From Spongiibacter sp. IMCC21906 (lineage in GTDB: Bacteria > Pseudomonadota > Gammaproteobacteria > Pseudomonadales > Spongiibacteraceae): 64,000 nt of DNA. The position numbers and the translations under genes were made by a program. Every line of letters begins with the position of its first letter. Position 1 is the first letter of the stretch. The notes beneath the pieces were generated by a model that was not told where the DNA came from, made no database searches, and saw only the letters and a list, made by a program, of their open reading frames with translations. Shown here one piece after another: positions 29,440 through 39,187 of this stretch. The stretch is from positions 186,001 to 250,000 of the forward strand of contig NZ_CP011477.1 in the NCBI RefSeq assembly GCF_001010805.1, written 5' to 3'.

Positions 29440-30315
29440 ACTTACTGGAGGGAGCGGGCACCGACCGCGATTCGTGCAAATCTCTTTCGGCCTCAGCGCG
29501 GCCTCCTACAAACCCTTCACCCCGCCCTGTAGGAGCGGGCGCCGACCGCGACAGAAGCGACTTCAACCCCTGCCAACCCCTTCGGCCTCGGCGCGGCCTC
29601 CTACAAGCCCATCACTCCGCCCTGTAGGAGCGGGCGCCGACCGCGACAGAATCGACCTCAATCCGTGCAAACCTCTTTCGGCCTCAGCGCGGCCTCCTAC
29701 AAACCCATTACCCCACCTGTAGGAGCGGGCGCCGACCGCGACAGAATTTACCTCAAGCCCTGCCAACCCCTTCGGCCTCGGCGCGGCCTCCTACAAACCC
29801 ATCACCCCGCCTTGTAGGAGCGGGCGCCGACCGCGACAGAATCGACCTCAATCCATGCCAACCCCTTCGGCCTCGGCGCGGCCTCCTACAAACCCATCAC
29901 CCCACCTGTAGGAGCGGGCGCCGACCGCGACAGAATCGACCTCAATCCCTGCCTACCCCTTCGGCCTCGGCGCGGCCTCCTACAAACCCATTACCTCACC
30001 CTGTAGGAGCGGGCGCCGACCGCGACAGAATCGACCTCGATCCATACAAACCCCTTCAGCCTCGGCGCGGCCTCCTGCAACCCCATCACGCCGCCTGTAG
30101 GAGCGGGCGCTGACCGCGACAGAATTTACCTCAAGCCCTGCCAACCCCTTCGGCCTCGGCGCGGCCTCCTACAAACCCATCACCCCGCCTTGTAGGAGCG
30201 GGCGCCGACCGCGACAGAATCGTCCTCGATCCGTGCAAATCTCTTTCGGCCTCAGCGCGGCCTCCTACAAACCCATCACCCTCCCCTGTAGGAGCGGGCG
30301 CTGACCGCGACGTTC
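29440..30315. repeat. REP array (family 2) between ureE and ureC
   Basis: About nine pairs at roughly 95-base period. Each pair has CGGCCTCGGCGCGGCCTCCT, a ~20-base spacer, then GTAGGAGCGGGCGCCGACCG. The two inner heads read CTCCTAC and GTAGGAG, so each pair is a REPIN-like inverted dimer with GTAG heads inside. Fillers such as CAGAATCGACCTCAATCC repeat too. Short open frames here are translated REPs. Confidence 0.95.
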
Positions 30316-30324
30316 TCCCCAACA

Positions 30325-32028
30325 TTAAAACAAGCAATAACGCTGCGCTAATGGCAACTCGGTTGCGGGTTCGCAGGTGAGCACCACACCGTCTGCTTTC
30401 ACTTCATAGGTATTGGTATCCACTTCCATTACCGGCTGATAATCGTTGAGGACCATGTCGGCTTTAGTAATATTGCGGCAATTTTTAACGGCGACCAGCG
30501 GCCGCTGTAAACCCAGCGTTTCAGCCAAATTCGACGCCAGCGCCGCCTGGCTGACAAAGCTCACCGAGGTAGCCGTACAGGCTTTACCAAAGGCACCAAA
30601 CATCGGCCGGTAATGCACCGGCTGCGGGGTGGGAATGGAGGCATTGGGGTCACCCATCGGCGCGGCGGCAATCATACCGCCCTTGATAATCATTGATGGT
30701 TTTATGCCAAAGAACATCGGCTTCCACAGTACCAAGTCCGCTAATTTCCCCACTTCAATCGAGCCGACTTCATGAGCCAGACCCTGGGTAATCGCCGGGT
30801 TAATGGTGTATTTGGCAATATAGCGCCGGGCGCGAAAATTATCGCTGTACGCCGAATCTTCAGGCAGCGGTCCCCGTTGCACTTTCATTTTGTGGGCGGT
30901 TTGCCACGTCCGGCAAACCACTTCACCCACCCGCCCCATGGCTTGAGAATCTGACGAGATCATTGAGAAAGCACCGAGGTCGTGGAGAATATCCTCTGCA
31001 GCAATGGTCTCTTTACGAATCCGCGAGTCGGCAAAGGCCACATCCTCAGGAATATTGGGATCAAGATGGTGGCAGACCATCAACATATCCAAGTGTTCGT
31101 CCACGGTGTTGATAGTATAAGGGCGGGTGGGATTGGTGGATGACGGTAAAACATTGGCGCTACCACAAGCCTTGATGATATCTGGCGCATGACCACCCCC
31201 GGCACCCTCGGTATGGTAGGTGTGAATAGTGCGCCCTTTAAACGCCGCCAACGTGTCCTCTACAAAGCCAGATTCATTCAAGGTGTCAGTATGAATCGCG
31301 ACCTGCACGTCGTACTTTTCGGCCACACTCAAGCAACAGTCGATGGACGCTGGCGTCGTACCCCAGTCCTCATGAAGCTTAAGCCCCATCACCCCCGCTT
31401 TAACCTGCTCTTCCAGCGATTCGGGAAGACTGGCATTACCTTTACCCAAAAAGCCCAGGTTCATGGGAAAACTTTCAGCGGCCTGCAACATTTTGCCAAT
31501 ATGCCACGGTCCCGGTGTACAGGTGGTGGCATTGGTACCCGTGGCCGGACCAGTGCCACCACCAATCATGGTGGTCACACCGCTCATCAAGGCCTCTTCA
31601 ATCTGCTGGGGACAAATAAAATGAATATGGGCGTCAATGGCACCGGCCGTCAGGATTTGCCCTTCACCGGCGATCACCTCGGTACCGGGGCCAATAATAA
31701 TGGTCACATCCGGCTGAATATCCGGATTACCGGCCTTGCCAATCGCCGTGATACGCCCCGCTTTGATGGCTACGTCGGCCTTGACGACGCCCCAGTGATC
31801 CAAGATCAAGGCATTGGTAATCACCGTATCTGGGGTATGGGCACTGCCCAGCTGGCCTTGCCCCATGCCGTCGCGAATCACTTTGCCACCGCCAAACTTC
31901 ACTTCTTCGCCGTAGGTAGTAAAGTCCTTCTCCACCTCAATCCATAGCGCCGTGTCGCCCAGGCGGACCCGATCGCCCACAGTTGGGCCATACATATCCG
32001 CGTAGGCGCGGCGGTCTATTTTGCTCAT
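30325..32028 (-). CDS. ureC: Urease alpha subunit
   Basis: 567-residue catalytic subunit; hydrolyses urea to ammonia and carbamate with two nickel ions. Metal-site segments DAHIHF, the lysine-carbamylation segment [24 protein letters not shown] and the flap segment [20 protein letters not shown] (H residues of the active-site flap) are all present. It overlaps ureB by 4 bases. No frame damage is visible. Confidence 0.98.
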   Translation of the reverse strand: MSKIDRRAYADMYGPTVGDRVRLGDTALWIEVEKDFTTYGEEVKFGGGKVIRDGMGQGQLGSAHTPDTVITNALILDHWGVVKADVAIKAGRITAIGKAGNPDIQPDVTIIIGPGTEVIAGEGQILTAGAIDAHIHFICPQQIEEALMSGVTTMIGGGTGPATGTNATTCTPGPWHIGKMLQAAESFPMNLGFLGKGNASLPESLEEQVKAGVMGLKLHEDWGTTPASIDCCLSVAEKYDVQVAIHTDTLNESGFVEDTLAAFKGRTIHTYHTEGAGGGHAPDIIKACGSANVLPSSTNPTRPYTINTVDEHLDMLMVCHHLDPNIPEDVAFADSRIRKETIAAEDILHDLGAFSMISSDSQAMGRVGEVVCRTWQTAHKMKVQRGPLPEDSAYSDNFRARRYIAKYTINPAITQGLAHEVGSIEVGKLADLVLWKPMFFGIKPSMIIKGGMIAAAPMGDPNASIPTPQPVHYRPMFGAFGKACTATSVSFVSQAALASNLAETLGLQRPLVAVKNCRNITKADMVLNDYQPVMEVDTNTYEVKADGVVLTCEPATELPLAQRYCLF

Positions 32029-32354
32029 GATTTACCTCCAGCCTGACCATCCAACGGCCCCATCACATCGCCGCGAAAACCGTAAATTCGGCGCTCGCCG
32101 CTTAGCGCCACCAGCTCTACCTCACGACTTTGGCCGGGCTCAAACCGCACGGCTGTACCTGCGGCAATATTCAAACGAAAACCTTTGGCGGCCTCGCGAT
32201 CAAACTGCAGTGCTAAATTGGTTTCATAAAAATGATAATGCGACCCCACCTGAATAGGCCGGTCACCACTGTTAGTCACCTCAACAATAAGGGTTTGCCG
32301 ACCGACATTAAGTTCTATCTCGCCCTTGGCAACGTCAACTTCTCCGGGAATCAT
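32025..32354 (-). CDS. ureB: Urease beta subunit
   Basis: 109 residues, starting [16 protein letters not shown] and containing [13 protein letters not shown], both typical of UreB. Structural subunit of the UreABC trimer. It overlaps the ureC start by 4 bases and is 15 bases after ureA, so the three are translationally coupled. Confidence 0.98.
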   Translation of the reverse strand: MIPGEVDVAKGEIELNVGRQTLIVEVTNSGDRPIQVGSHYHFYETNLALQFDREAAKGFRLNIAAGTAVRFEPGQSREVELVALSGERRIYGFRGDVMGPLDGQAGGKS

Positions 32355-32369
32355 GGTGTTTATCTCCCT

Positions 32370-32672
32370 TTAAACAATGGGGTTGTGGACGGTGACCAGC
32401 TTGGTGCCGTCGGGAAAGGTAGCCTCGACCTGCACCTCATGAATCATCTCTGCCACACCGTCCATCACATCCTCCCGCCCGAGCACCTGCTTGCCTGCGC
32501 TCATCATTTGCGCCACGCTTTTGCCTTCACGGGCACCTTCCATCACCTCGGCAGTGATCAAGGCAATGGCTTCCGGGTAGTTCAATTTTAAACCCTTAGC
32601 CTTGCGCCGTTCGGCTAACAAGGCTGCCGTAAAAATCAGCAACTTATCTTTGTCTCTGGGACTTAATTCCAT
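32370..32672 (-). CDS. ureA: Urease gamma subunit
   Basis: 100 residues, starting [20 protein letters not shown], the family pattern, with [13 protein letters not shown] and the C-terminal [15 protein letters not shown]. Structural subunit. A REP array separates it from ureD, which lies upstream in the same direction. Confidence 0.98.
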   Translation of the reverse strand: MELSPRDKDKLLIFTAALLAERRKAKGLKLNYPEAIALITAEVMEGAREGKSVAQMMSAGKQVLGREDVMDGVAEMIHEVQVEATFPDGTKLVTVHNPIV

Positions 32673-32699
32673 CGTTGTGCTTCCATTTTGTTGTCTTCG

Positions 32700-33190
32700 T
32701 CATAGTAGCCAGCACCGACCACGATATTCTTCACCAAAACCCATCGGCCTCAGCGCGGCCTCCTACAAACTCGGCATTGCCTCTAATCCCGTAGGAGCGG
32801 GCGCCGACCGCGACATTCTTCACCAAAACCCATCGGCCTCAGCGCGGCCTCCTACAAACTCGGCATTGCCTCTAATCCCGTAGGAGCGGGCGCCGACCAC
32901 GATATTCTTCACCAAAACCCATCGGCCTCGGCGCGGCCTCCTACAAACCCGGCATTACCTCTAACCCTGTAGGAGCGGGCACCGACCGCGAGACCTCGAT
33001 CCGCGCAAACCTCTTTCGGCCTCAGCGCGGCCTCCTACAAACTCATCACCCCACCTGTAGGAGCGGGCGCCGACCGCGACAGAATCGACCTCGATCCGTG
33101 CAAACCTCTTTCGGCCTCAGCGCGGCCTCCTACAAACCCGGCATTGCCTCTAATCCCGTAGGAGCGGGCGCCGACCGCGATGGATCAACA
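32700..33190. repeat. REP array (family 2) between ureA and ureD
   Basis: Five REP pairs at about 90-base period, with the same two halves and inward GTAGGAG heads as the array at 29.4-30.3 kb. Halves start near 32747, 32834, 32923, 33017 and 33116. The array lies inside the urease operon between ureD and ureA. Confidence 0.95.
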
Positions 33191-33206
33191 CCCCACAGGC
33201 CAGGCC

Positions 33207-34103
33207 TTAGGTATTCCAAATTCTCGGTCGACAGGCTTCGCGACCATTCAACAACGGCCGCAACTGCCCCCATAAATATTCAAAGCCTTTGCGACAATGC
33301 TCCGGCGAGTTGCCAAGATAGCGGGCCATAAACACATCTCGACGTTGAGACAAACCCCACTCAGCCTGGCATTTGTCAAAATAAGGCTGCGCCGCCAAAC
33401 CCTCTCGCAATACGTCCAAGGTGGCCCGGTCGGCCTCAAGCGTGGCAAACAGGCTGCCGCTCACCCAGCGATTCGCCATTCCCCAATTCGCGCGAAGCAT
33501 ATCGCTACCGCCTTCCCATAGGGTGCGCTCGTTCAGCAAAGGTCGGCCATCGCGCAGGATAGTAAATCTTTGCAGGCAACGCCCTGCGTCAAATGACTCA
33601 CCACTGGCCCGACGACCCAGTACCACGATATCCCAAGCCAGTAATTTTGCATTACCGCTGAGGTGAAAATCATTGCGCAATTCAGCTTCAGCACCGTCAA
33701 AAATAATGGTTTCTTGGGGCAGCCATTCCAGACAAGCATCGCTGCTAATATGCGCGGTAATGCCTTGGAGCTGGGCCGTTTTCTGTTTGTCGCTTTTATA
33801 GGCCTTGCCCGCCGAAGGTGTGGTTAACAAAGCTTCGGCGCCAGTGCCCAGATCGATAGCCACCTGCAATTCATCTCCTGGCACCATGCCGCCAGGGGGG
33901 TGCAATAAATACACATGGCAACACTCACCTTCGGGATAAAAGGGTCGCTGAATACGCAGTGGCCCTTTATGCAAGACATGACGAATATCAGTTCGTCCAG
34001 GCCCCTTTAGCAGCTCCAGCTCAATAGCTGCTGACCAAGACCGGGCAATCTTGTCTGACTGCTGGCCAGCCACATCGGCGACGACTGCATAGGGAATGTT
34101 CAA
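33207..34103 (-). CDS. ureD: Urease accessory protein UreD
   Basis: 298 residues with HPPGGMVPGDELQ and the TTPSAGKAYKSD segment of UreD/UreH. It holds UreF and UreG on apo-urease during nickel insertion. It starts with TTG, preceded by AAGGA at 6-7 bases, an unusual but supported start. First gene of the urease cluster, transcribed from a sigma-54-like promoter just upstream. Confidence 0.93.
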   Translation of the reverse strand: MNIPYAVVADVAGQQSDKIARSWSAAIELELLKGPGRTDIRHVLHKGPLRIQRPFYPEGECCHVYLLHPPGGMVPGDELQVAIDLGTGAEALLTTPSAGKAYKSDKQKTAQLQGITAHISSDACLEWLPQETIIFDGAEAELRNDFHLSGNAKLLAWDIVVLGRRASGESFDAGRCLQRFTILRDGRPLLNERTLWEGGSDMLRANWGMANRWVSGSLFATLEADRATLDVLREGLAAQPYFDKCQAEWGLSQRRDVFMARYLGNSPEHCRKGFEYLWGQLRPLLNGREACRPRIWNT

Positions 34104-34164
34104 GTAAAATCCTTCTTTTCATTGTCATCCAGAAGCAATATGCCCCCAAACTATAGCGGCGAAA

Positions 34165-34182
34165 AAGCAATATCTATACCAG
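34165..34182 (-). promoter_or_regulatory. Sigma-54-like promoter for the urease cluster
   Basis: Minus strand CTGGTATAGATATTGCTTTT: GG and GC are 10 bases apart, and the -12 element TTGC is perfect. The -24 element TGGTA differs from TGGCA by one base. Start would be about 12 bases downstream, giving a ~50-base leader before the ureD TTG. I found no clear NtrC box pair further upstream. Confidence 0.65.
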
Positions 34183-34297
34183 CAAAATTGAACTGGCTGC
34201 TCTAAAAAGAATACAACAGTAAATGCCTTGCTGCTTTTGCGCTACACTTAGAACCAAGATACAGCCCCTACCACCAAAGCATTGAGTTAGTGGATTT

Positions 34298-34567
34298 ATG
34301 AGTAAACCCGATTTTTTTAGTCAGCTTGCCGAACAGGCAAACCGCATCATTAAAGACGGCCCAGACATTCAGCAAGATATTGAGGAAAAGATTAAAGTAC
34401 TGCTGCAAAGCAGATTACGCAAAATGGATATCGTCTCCAGAGATGAGTTTGATGCTCAGCTGGCCGTACTCAACCGAACCCGCGCCAAGCTGGAGGCCAT
34501 GGAAGTGCAGCTGGCCGAACTAAGCCGCCAACTGGAAGCCTTGGAAAACAACAAAAGCGCCGACTAA
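34298..34567 (+). CDS. ubiK: Ubiquinone biosynthesis accessory factor UbiK
   Basis: 89-residue BMFP/YqiC protein: an N-terminal helix (FSQLAEQANRII) and a long C-terminal coiled coil (about residues 50-85, KLEAMEVQLAELSRQLEALE). It helps the aerobic ubiquinone pathway, with UbiJ. It lies between the divergent urease cluster and comM, as in related genomes. Confidence 0.9.
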   Translation: MSKPDFFSQLAEQANRIIKDGPDIQQDIEEKIKVLLQSRLRKMDIVSRDEFDAQLAVLNRTRAKLEAMEVQLAELSRQLEALENNKSAD

Positions 34568-34621
34568 GGCCTGCTACACCACACTAAAAATTCGCCACGG
34601 CCAAAACTCAAGGATGAGTCT

Positions 34622-36112
34622 ATGCCCCTCGCCACTGTTTTTAGCCGAGCCAAGCTCGGCGTTAAAGCGCCATTGGTTACGGTAGAAGTCCACCTCTCAT
34701 CGGGCTTACCGGCCTTCCATATTGTCGGCTTGCCAGAGGCCACGGTCAGAGAAAGCCGCGACCGGGTGCGCTCCGCACTCATTAACTCCCGTTTTGACTT
34801 TCCCGTCAGCCGCATCACCGTCAACCTGGCCCCAGCAGACCTGCCCAAAGAAGGTGGCCGCTTTGACCTGCCCATTGCCATTGGCATTTTGCTGGCGTCA
34901 GCTCAAATTCCCGTCAAGGCTGTTGATGGTTACGAATTTATTGGTGAACTGGGACTCAGTGGCGAGTTGCGCGCCGTAGATGCCGCGCTACCCGCCGCCG
35001 TGCAGACCCACCACGTTAACAAGGTGCTCATCCTCCCCGCCAGCAACGCAGGCTTGGCCGCCATTGTCGATAGCCAGCACCTCCGAGAAGCTCAATCCCT
35101 ACTTGACGTTGTCGCACACCTACAAGGACAGAGCAGTCTGCCCTTTGGCTCCGATGCGCCTCCCGGCACAGGCACAACCAAAACCATCGACTACCCCGAT
35201 CTTAGCGATGTATTGGGCCAGCAAACCGCCAAACGCGCACTGGAAATTGCCGCCGCTGGAGGCCACAGCCTGTTGCTAAGCGGCCCTCCCGGAACCGGCA
35301 AAACGCTGCTGGCCAATCGACTGGCCGGTATTTTGCCGCCCTTAAATGAGCAGGAAGAACGGGATATCGCTATTGTGCAGTCCATTGCAGGCAAGCCATT
35401 AAACCTACACCGCCCCTTTCGGGCGCCCCACCACACCGCCTCTGCGGTAGCGTTGGTTGGCGGCGGCAGTCAGCCGCGACCCGGCGAAATTAGCTTGGCG
35501 CACGGCGGCATTTTATTTTTAGATGAGCTGCCCGAATACCCACGCAAAGTACTAGAAGTGCTACGAGAACCTTTGGAGTCTGGCGAGGTGATGATTTCCC
35601 GCGCTGCGCAACAGCTGACGTTTCCTGCAAGATTCCAACTCGTCGCAGCGATGAACCCCTGCCCCTGTGGCTACGACGGTGACCCCACTCAAGACTGCCG
35701 CTGTACCCCGGACCAAATACAACGGTATCGGCAAAAAATCTCCGGGCCTTTACTAGACCGTATCGATCTGCGCATCACCGTGCCTCGACTACCACCAGGC
35801 GTATTGCAGTCCCTCTCAGCTGGCGAAAGCAGCGCCATGGTGCGAGAGCGGGTTTGCGCCGCAAGAGCACTACAGCTAATACGCAGCGGCGACTGCAATG
35901 CCAATTTAAGCGCAACCGAAGTGCGTCAGCACTGCGTACTTGGCCAGCAATGCAAAGAGCTAATGGTAAAAGCTGAGCAGCGTTTGGGCTTAAGTGCCCG
36001 GGCCCACCATCGCATTATCAAAATTGCCCGAACCATTGCCGACCTCGCCAGTGAACCGAAAATCACGCTGCCCCACCTACAAGAGGCCATTGCTTATAGG
36101 GGCGACTTCTAA
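34622..36112 (+). CDS. comM: YifB/ComM family Mg-chelatase-like AAA+ ATPase
   Basis: 496 residues: an N-terminal Lon-protease-like fold (to about residue 160), then an AAA+ domain with Walker A GPPGTGKT (about residue 220), Walker B ILFLDELPE and sensor region NPCPCGY. ComM is a branch-migration helicase active in natural transformation; relatives have been linked to recombination. It follows ubiK by 54 bases. Confidence 0.94.
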   Translation: MPLATVFSRAKLGVKAPLVTVEVHLSSGLPAFHIVGLPEATVRESRDRVRSALINSRFDFPVSRITVNLAPADLPKEGGRFDLPIAIGILLASAQIPVKAVDGYEFIGELGLSGELRAVDAALPAAVQTHHVNKVLILPASNAGLAAIVDSQHLREAQSLLDVVAHLQGQSSLPFGSDAPPGTGTTKTIDYPDLSDVLGQQTAKRALEIAAAGGHSLLLSGPPGTGKTLLANRLAGILPPLNEQEERDIAIVQSIAGKPLNLHRPFRAPHHTASAVALVGGGSQPRPGEISLAHGGILFLDELPEYPRKVLEVLREPLESGEVMISRAAQQLTFPARFQLVAAMNPCPCGYDGDPTQDCRCTPDQIQRYRQKISGPLLDRIDLRITVPRLPPGVLQSLSAGESSAMVRERVCAARALQLIRSGDCNANLSATEVRQHCVLGQQCKELMVKAEQRLGLSARAHHRIIKIARTIADLASEPKITLPHLQEAIAYRGDF

Positions 36113-36114
36113 CC

Positions 36115-36200
36115 CCCTGCAAGTCTCGGTCAGCGCCCGATCTTACAAAGCGGGGAGTCGATGTGTAGGCGGCCACGCCGAGGCCGAAAGCGGGATAGCA
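36115..36200. repeat. Degenerate REP pair upstream of RAYT gene
   Basis: GGTCAGCGCCCGATCTTAC...TGTAGGCGGCCACGCCGAGGCCGAAAG, a family 2 REP pair with imperfect heads, running opposite to the urease arrays. It starts directly after comM and ends 80 bases before the RAYT start. A further GTGGCCTACAAC half lies near 36241. Confidence 0.75.
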
Positions 36201-36280
36201 TAAATTGAGCGCAGTCAACGCTCTACTAAAACCCACCGAAGGTGGCCTACAACATTGTGTGAACCAAGGAAGGCGAGCAA

Positions 36281-36733
36281 ATGACATATCAAGCCCACAG
36301 CAAAAATCTCCGCCAGGGCCGCCGCTCCTTCCCCGGACAAATCTATTTAATTACCACCTGCACCGAGCATCGGCGCCATTACTTTAGCAATTTATGGGTC
36401 GGACGCTGTGTGGTTAACGCTCTACGAGACGCTCAGTACGCGTCCACTCTGGCCTTTGTGGTCATGCCTGATCATCTACATTGGTTGATGGCCTTAGAGG
36501 ATAAGTCGAATTTGTCCCAAACCGTACAATTCGTCAAAACCCATGCTGCCCGCCAATGTAATCGACTTATTGGGCGCACAGGCAAACTCTGGCAATCGGG
36601 GTTTCATGACCACGCCCTGCGGCGAGATGAAGATATTCAAGCCTGTGCTCGTTATATCATTGCCAACCCACTGCGAGCCGGTTTGGTGAAAGAAATTGGC
36701 CATTACCCACTTTGGGATGCCGTGTACTTTTAG
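36281..36733 (+). CDS. rayT: REP-associated tyrosine transposase (RAYT)
   Basis: 150-residue Y1 HUH transposase-like protein. The HUH motif is VVMPDHLHWLMAL (about residue 65), and the catalytic Tyr is expected in ARYIIANPLRAG (about residue 127). RAYTs cut and join single-stranded REP hairpins and are thought to spread them. Here the gene lies between family 2 REP copies at 36.1 and 36.7-37.0 kb, which is the usual RAYT layout. ATG at 36281 has AAGGAAGG about 9-13 bases upstream. Confidence 0.94.
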   Translation: MTYQAHSKNLRQGRRSFPGQIYLITTCTEHRRHYFSNLWVGRCVVNALRDAQYASTLAFVVMPDHLHWLMALEDKSNLSQTVQFVKTHAARQCNRLIGRTGKLWQSGFHDHALRRDEDIQACARYIIANPLRAGLVKEIGHYPLWDAVYF

Positions 36734-36734
36734 A

Positions 36735-37045
36735 CCTTTGTCGTCGCGGTCAGCGCCCGCTCCCACACAGGGGGGGGCAACATGTAGGAGACCGCGCTGA
36801 GGCCGAAGGGGTTGGCATGGATCGAGGTCAATTCTATCGCGGTCGGCGCCCGCTCCTACAGGCGGGGTGAGGGGGCTGTAGGAGGCTGCGCTGAGGCCGA
36901 AGGGGTTGGCATGGATCGAGGTCAATTCTATCGCGGTCGGCGCCCGCTCCTACAGGCGGGGTGATGGGGCTGTAGGAGGCCGAAAGCGGGATGGCACAGA
37001 TCCAGGGAAGTTCTATCGCGGTTAGTGCTCGCTCCTGCAATGAAC
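36735..37045. repeat. REP pairs downstream of RAYT gene
   Basis: Three family 2 REP pairs (near 36745, 36835, 36930) reading opposite to those in the urease cluster, each GGTCGGCGCCCGCTCCTAC then GTAGGAG...GCTGAGGCCGAAG. One half is partly lost near 37020. The run stops ~100 bases before the rep start. Confidence 0.92.
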
Positions 37046-37148
37046 AAGAAATGGCCGTTGATGAATTTTCAACGTCAATGGTTCTTCCGCTTTGCTGCCG
37101 CTGCTACAATACCCGCCCCTCCAGTTTGATTTCGGAAGCCCCCCAGGC

Positions 37149-39158
37149 GTGAGTAAGCTCAACGACAGACAGCGCGAAGCCGTTCACTATATTGATGGAC
37201 CACTTTTGGTATTAGCTGGCGCTGGCAGCGGCAAAACTAGCGTGATCACCCGCAAAATGGCTTATCTCATTGAGAAGTGTGGTATTCCTGCCCGCCATAT
37301 TGCTGCGGTGACATTTACCAATAAGGCCGCAAGAGAAATGAAGGAGCGGGTCTCGCAGTTGGTAAAAGGCCAGGCGGCAAAAGGCTTAACGGTATCGACT
37401 TTTCACAATCTAGGCATGAATATTCTGCGCAAGGAATATCGTGCGCTGAACTACAAATCGGGCTTTTCTATTTTCGACAGCCAGGATGCCCAGGCGCTGA
37501 TTCGCGACCTGCTCATGCAAGAGCATGGCGGAGAAACTGACAAAGCAGAATTAATCCAAAGCCGCATCTCCAACTGGAAGAATGATTTCATCCTGCCTGA
37601 GCATGCCATCCAACTGGCAGAAAGCCCCGCCGATATGCTCTGCGCCCAAGCTTATGCTCGCTATCAAAACGCCTTAAAGGCCTATAATGCCCTCGATTTT
37701 GATGATCTCATTATGCTGCCGGCCCAGTTATTTGATGACCGGCCGGATATTCTCGACAAATGGCAGCAGAAAATTCGCTATATGCTGGTAGACGAATATC
37801 AGGATACCAATACCTCCCAATACCGCTTGATCAAACAGTTAGTTGGCAACCGCCAAGGCTTAACCGTGGTGGGGGATGACGACCAATCCATCTACGCTTG
37901 GCGTGGTGCCAAACCGGAAAATTTGTCGTTACTGGGCAAAGACTACCCCCATTTAAAAGTGGTGATGCTGGAACAAAACTACCGCTCCACCGCCCGCATA
38001 CTCAAAGCGGCCAATGTGGTGATTGCCAACAACCCTCACGAATTAAACAAAGCCTTATGGTCCGAGCTGGGTTACGGTGATCCCATCCGCATCATTAAAT
38101 GTCGCAACGAAGATGCCGAATGCGAGCGCGTCGTCACTGAAATTCTCAGCCATAAAATAGCGAGCCAGCAAGGCCGATTTGGTAACTACGCGGTGCTTTA
38201 TCGGGGCAACCACCAATCAAGATTGCTAGAACTAAAGCTGCAGGCCCACCAAATTCCTTACAAACTGAGTGGTGGCACGTCCTTTTTTGGCCGCAACGAA
38301 ATTAAAGACATCATGGCCTACCTGCGACTCATCATTAACCAAAGTGATGACAATGCCTTTCTGCGCATAATCAATGTACCTCGCCGAAAAATCGGCACCA
38401 GCACCTTGGAATCATTGGGACGTTATGCAACCGAGAGAGAAATCAGTCTTTATAGCGCCTGCGAAGAATTTGGCCTTGCCCAGCAGCTCCCCGAGGCGGC
38501 GCTAAAACGACTTCAGGAATTTACCCAATGGCTGGATAAACTGCGTCGCCGTTGCTATGAAGATGACGCCATTACGGCCATTCGTCAGCTTTGCAATGAT
38601 ATTAATTACCTCGACTGGCTGATTCAAAACAGTTCATCCGTAGCCGTGGCAGAAAGACGCATGGCCAACGTCACTACGCTGATTGACTCACTGGAAAAAA
38701 ACCTGAAAAACGATGAAGAAAACGCCGGCTTTGAAAATGCCATCAGCCGTTTAGTCTTGCGAGATTTATTAGAACGGCAAGAAGACGAGCAAGAAAGCCC
38801 CGACCAGGTTCAGCTAATGACGCTGCACGCCGCAAAGGGTTTGGAGTTTCCCTATGTGTTTATGATTGGCATGGAAGAGGGTTTACTCCCCCATCAAAAC
38901 AGCATTGACGACGGCATGGTCGAAGAAGAGCGACGGCTTTGTTACGTTGGCATTACCCGCGCCCAAAAAGTATTAACACTGAGCTATTGTGCAAAACGTA
39001 AAAGCTTTGGGCAATTTACCAGCTGCGAACCCAGCCGCTTTTTAGACGAATTACCCAAAGACGATGTGGAGTGGGAAGGCCGAGGTGACAACAACCCCGC
39101 TGTAAACCAAAAAAAGGCCGACCAAACCTTGGCCAGCCTCAAGAGTATGTTTGATTGA
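37149..39158 (+). CDS. rep: ATP-dependent DNA helicase Rep
   Basis: 669 residues from the GTG at 37149 (SKLNDRQREAVHY...), near the E. coli length of 673; an in-frame TTG at 37092 adds 19 residues without homology. SF1A 3'-5' helicase that helps replication forks. Walker A is AGAGSGKT (about residue 26), and Walker B is VDEYQDTN. QSIYAWRGA and NYRS are motifs III and IV, and VQLMTLHAAKGLEF and VGITRAQ are motifs V and VI. Confidence 0.95.
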   Translation: MSKLNDRQREAVHYIDGPLLVLAGAGSGKTSVITRKMAYLIEKCGIPARHIAAVTFTNKAAREMKERVSQLVKGQAAKGLTVSTFHNLGMNILRKEYRALNYKSGFSIFDSQDAQALIRDLLMQEHGGETDKAELIQSRISNWKNDFILPEHAIQLAESPADMLCAQAYARYQNALKAYNALDFDDLIMLPAQLFDDRPDILDKWQQKIRYMLVDEYQDTNTSQYRLIKQLVGNRQGLTVVGDDDQSIYAWRGAKPENLSLLGKDYPHLKVVMLEQNYRSTARILKAANVVIANNPHELNKALWSELGYGDPIRIIKCRNEDAECERVVTEILSHKIASQQGRFGNYAVLYRGNHQSRLLELKLQAHQIPYKLSGGTSFFGRNEIKDIMAYLRLIINQSDDNAFLRIINVPRRKIGTSTLESLGRYATEREISLYSACEEFGLAQQLPEAALKRLQEFTQWLDKLRRRCYEDDAITAIRQLCNDINYLDWLIQNSSSVAVAERRMANVTTLIDSLEKNLKNDEENAGFENAISRLVLRDLLERQEDEQESPDQVQLMTLHAAKGLEFPYVFMIGMEEGLLPHQNSIDDGMVEEERRLCYVGITRAQKVLTLSYCAKRKSFGQFTSCEPSRFLDELPKDDVEWEGRGDNNPAVNQKKADQTLASLKSMFD

Positions 39159-39187
39159 CCTCTGCGATTACCTGCTTCTGCTGAAAC

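Noticed and set aside
31189-31947. 252-codon frame on the plus strand
   Set aside because: Complement of ureC; its ribosome site and homology are lacking, while ureC is unmistakable.
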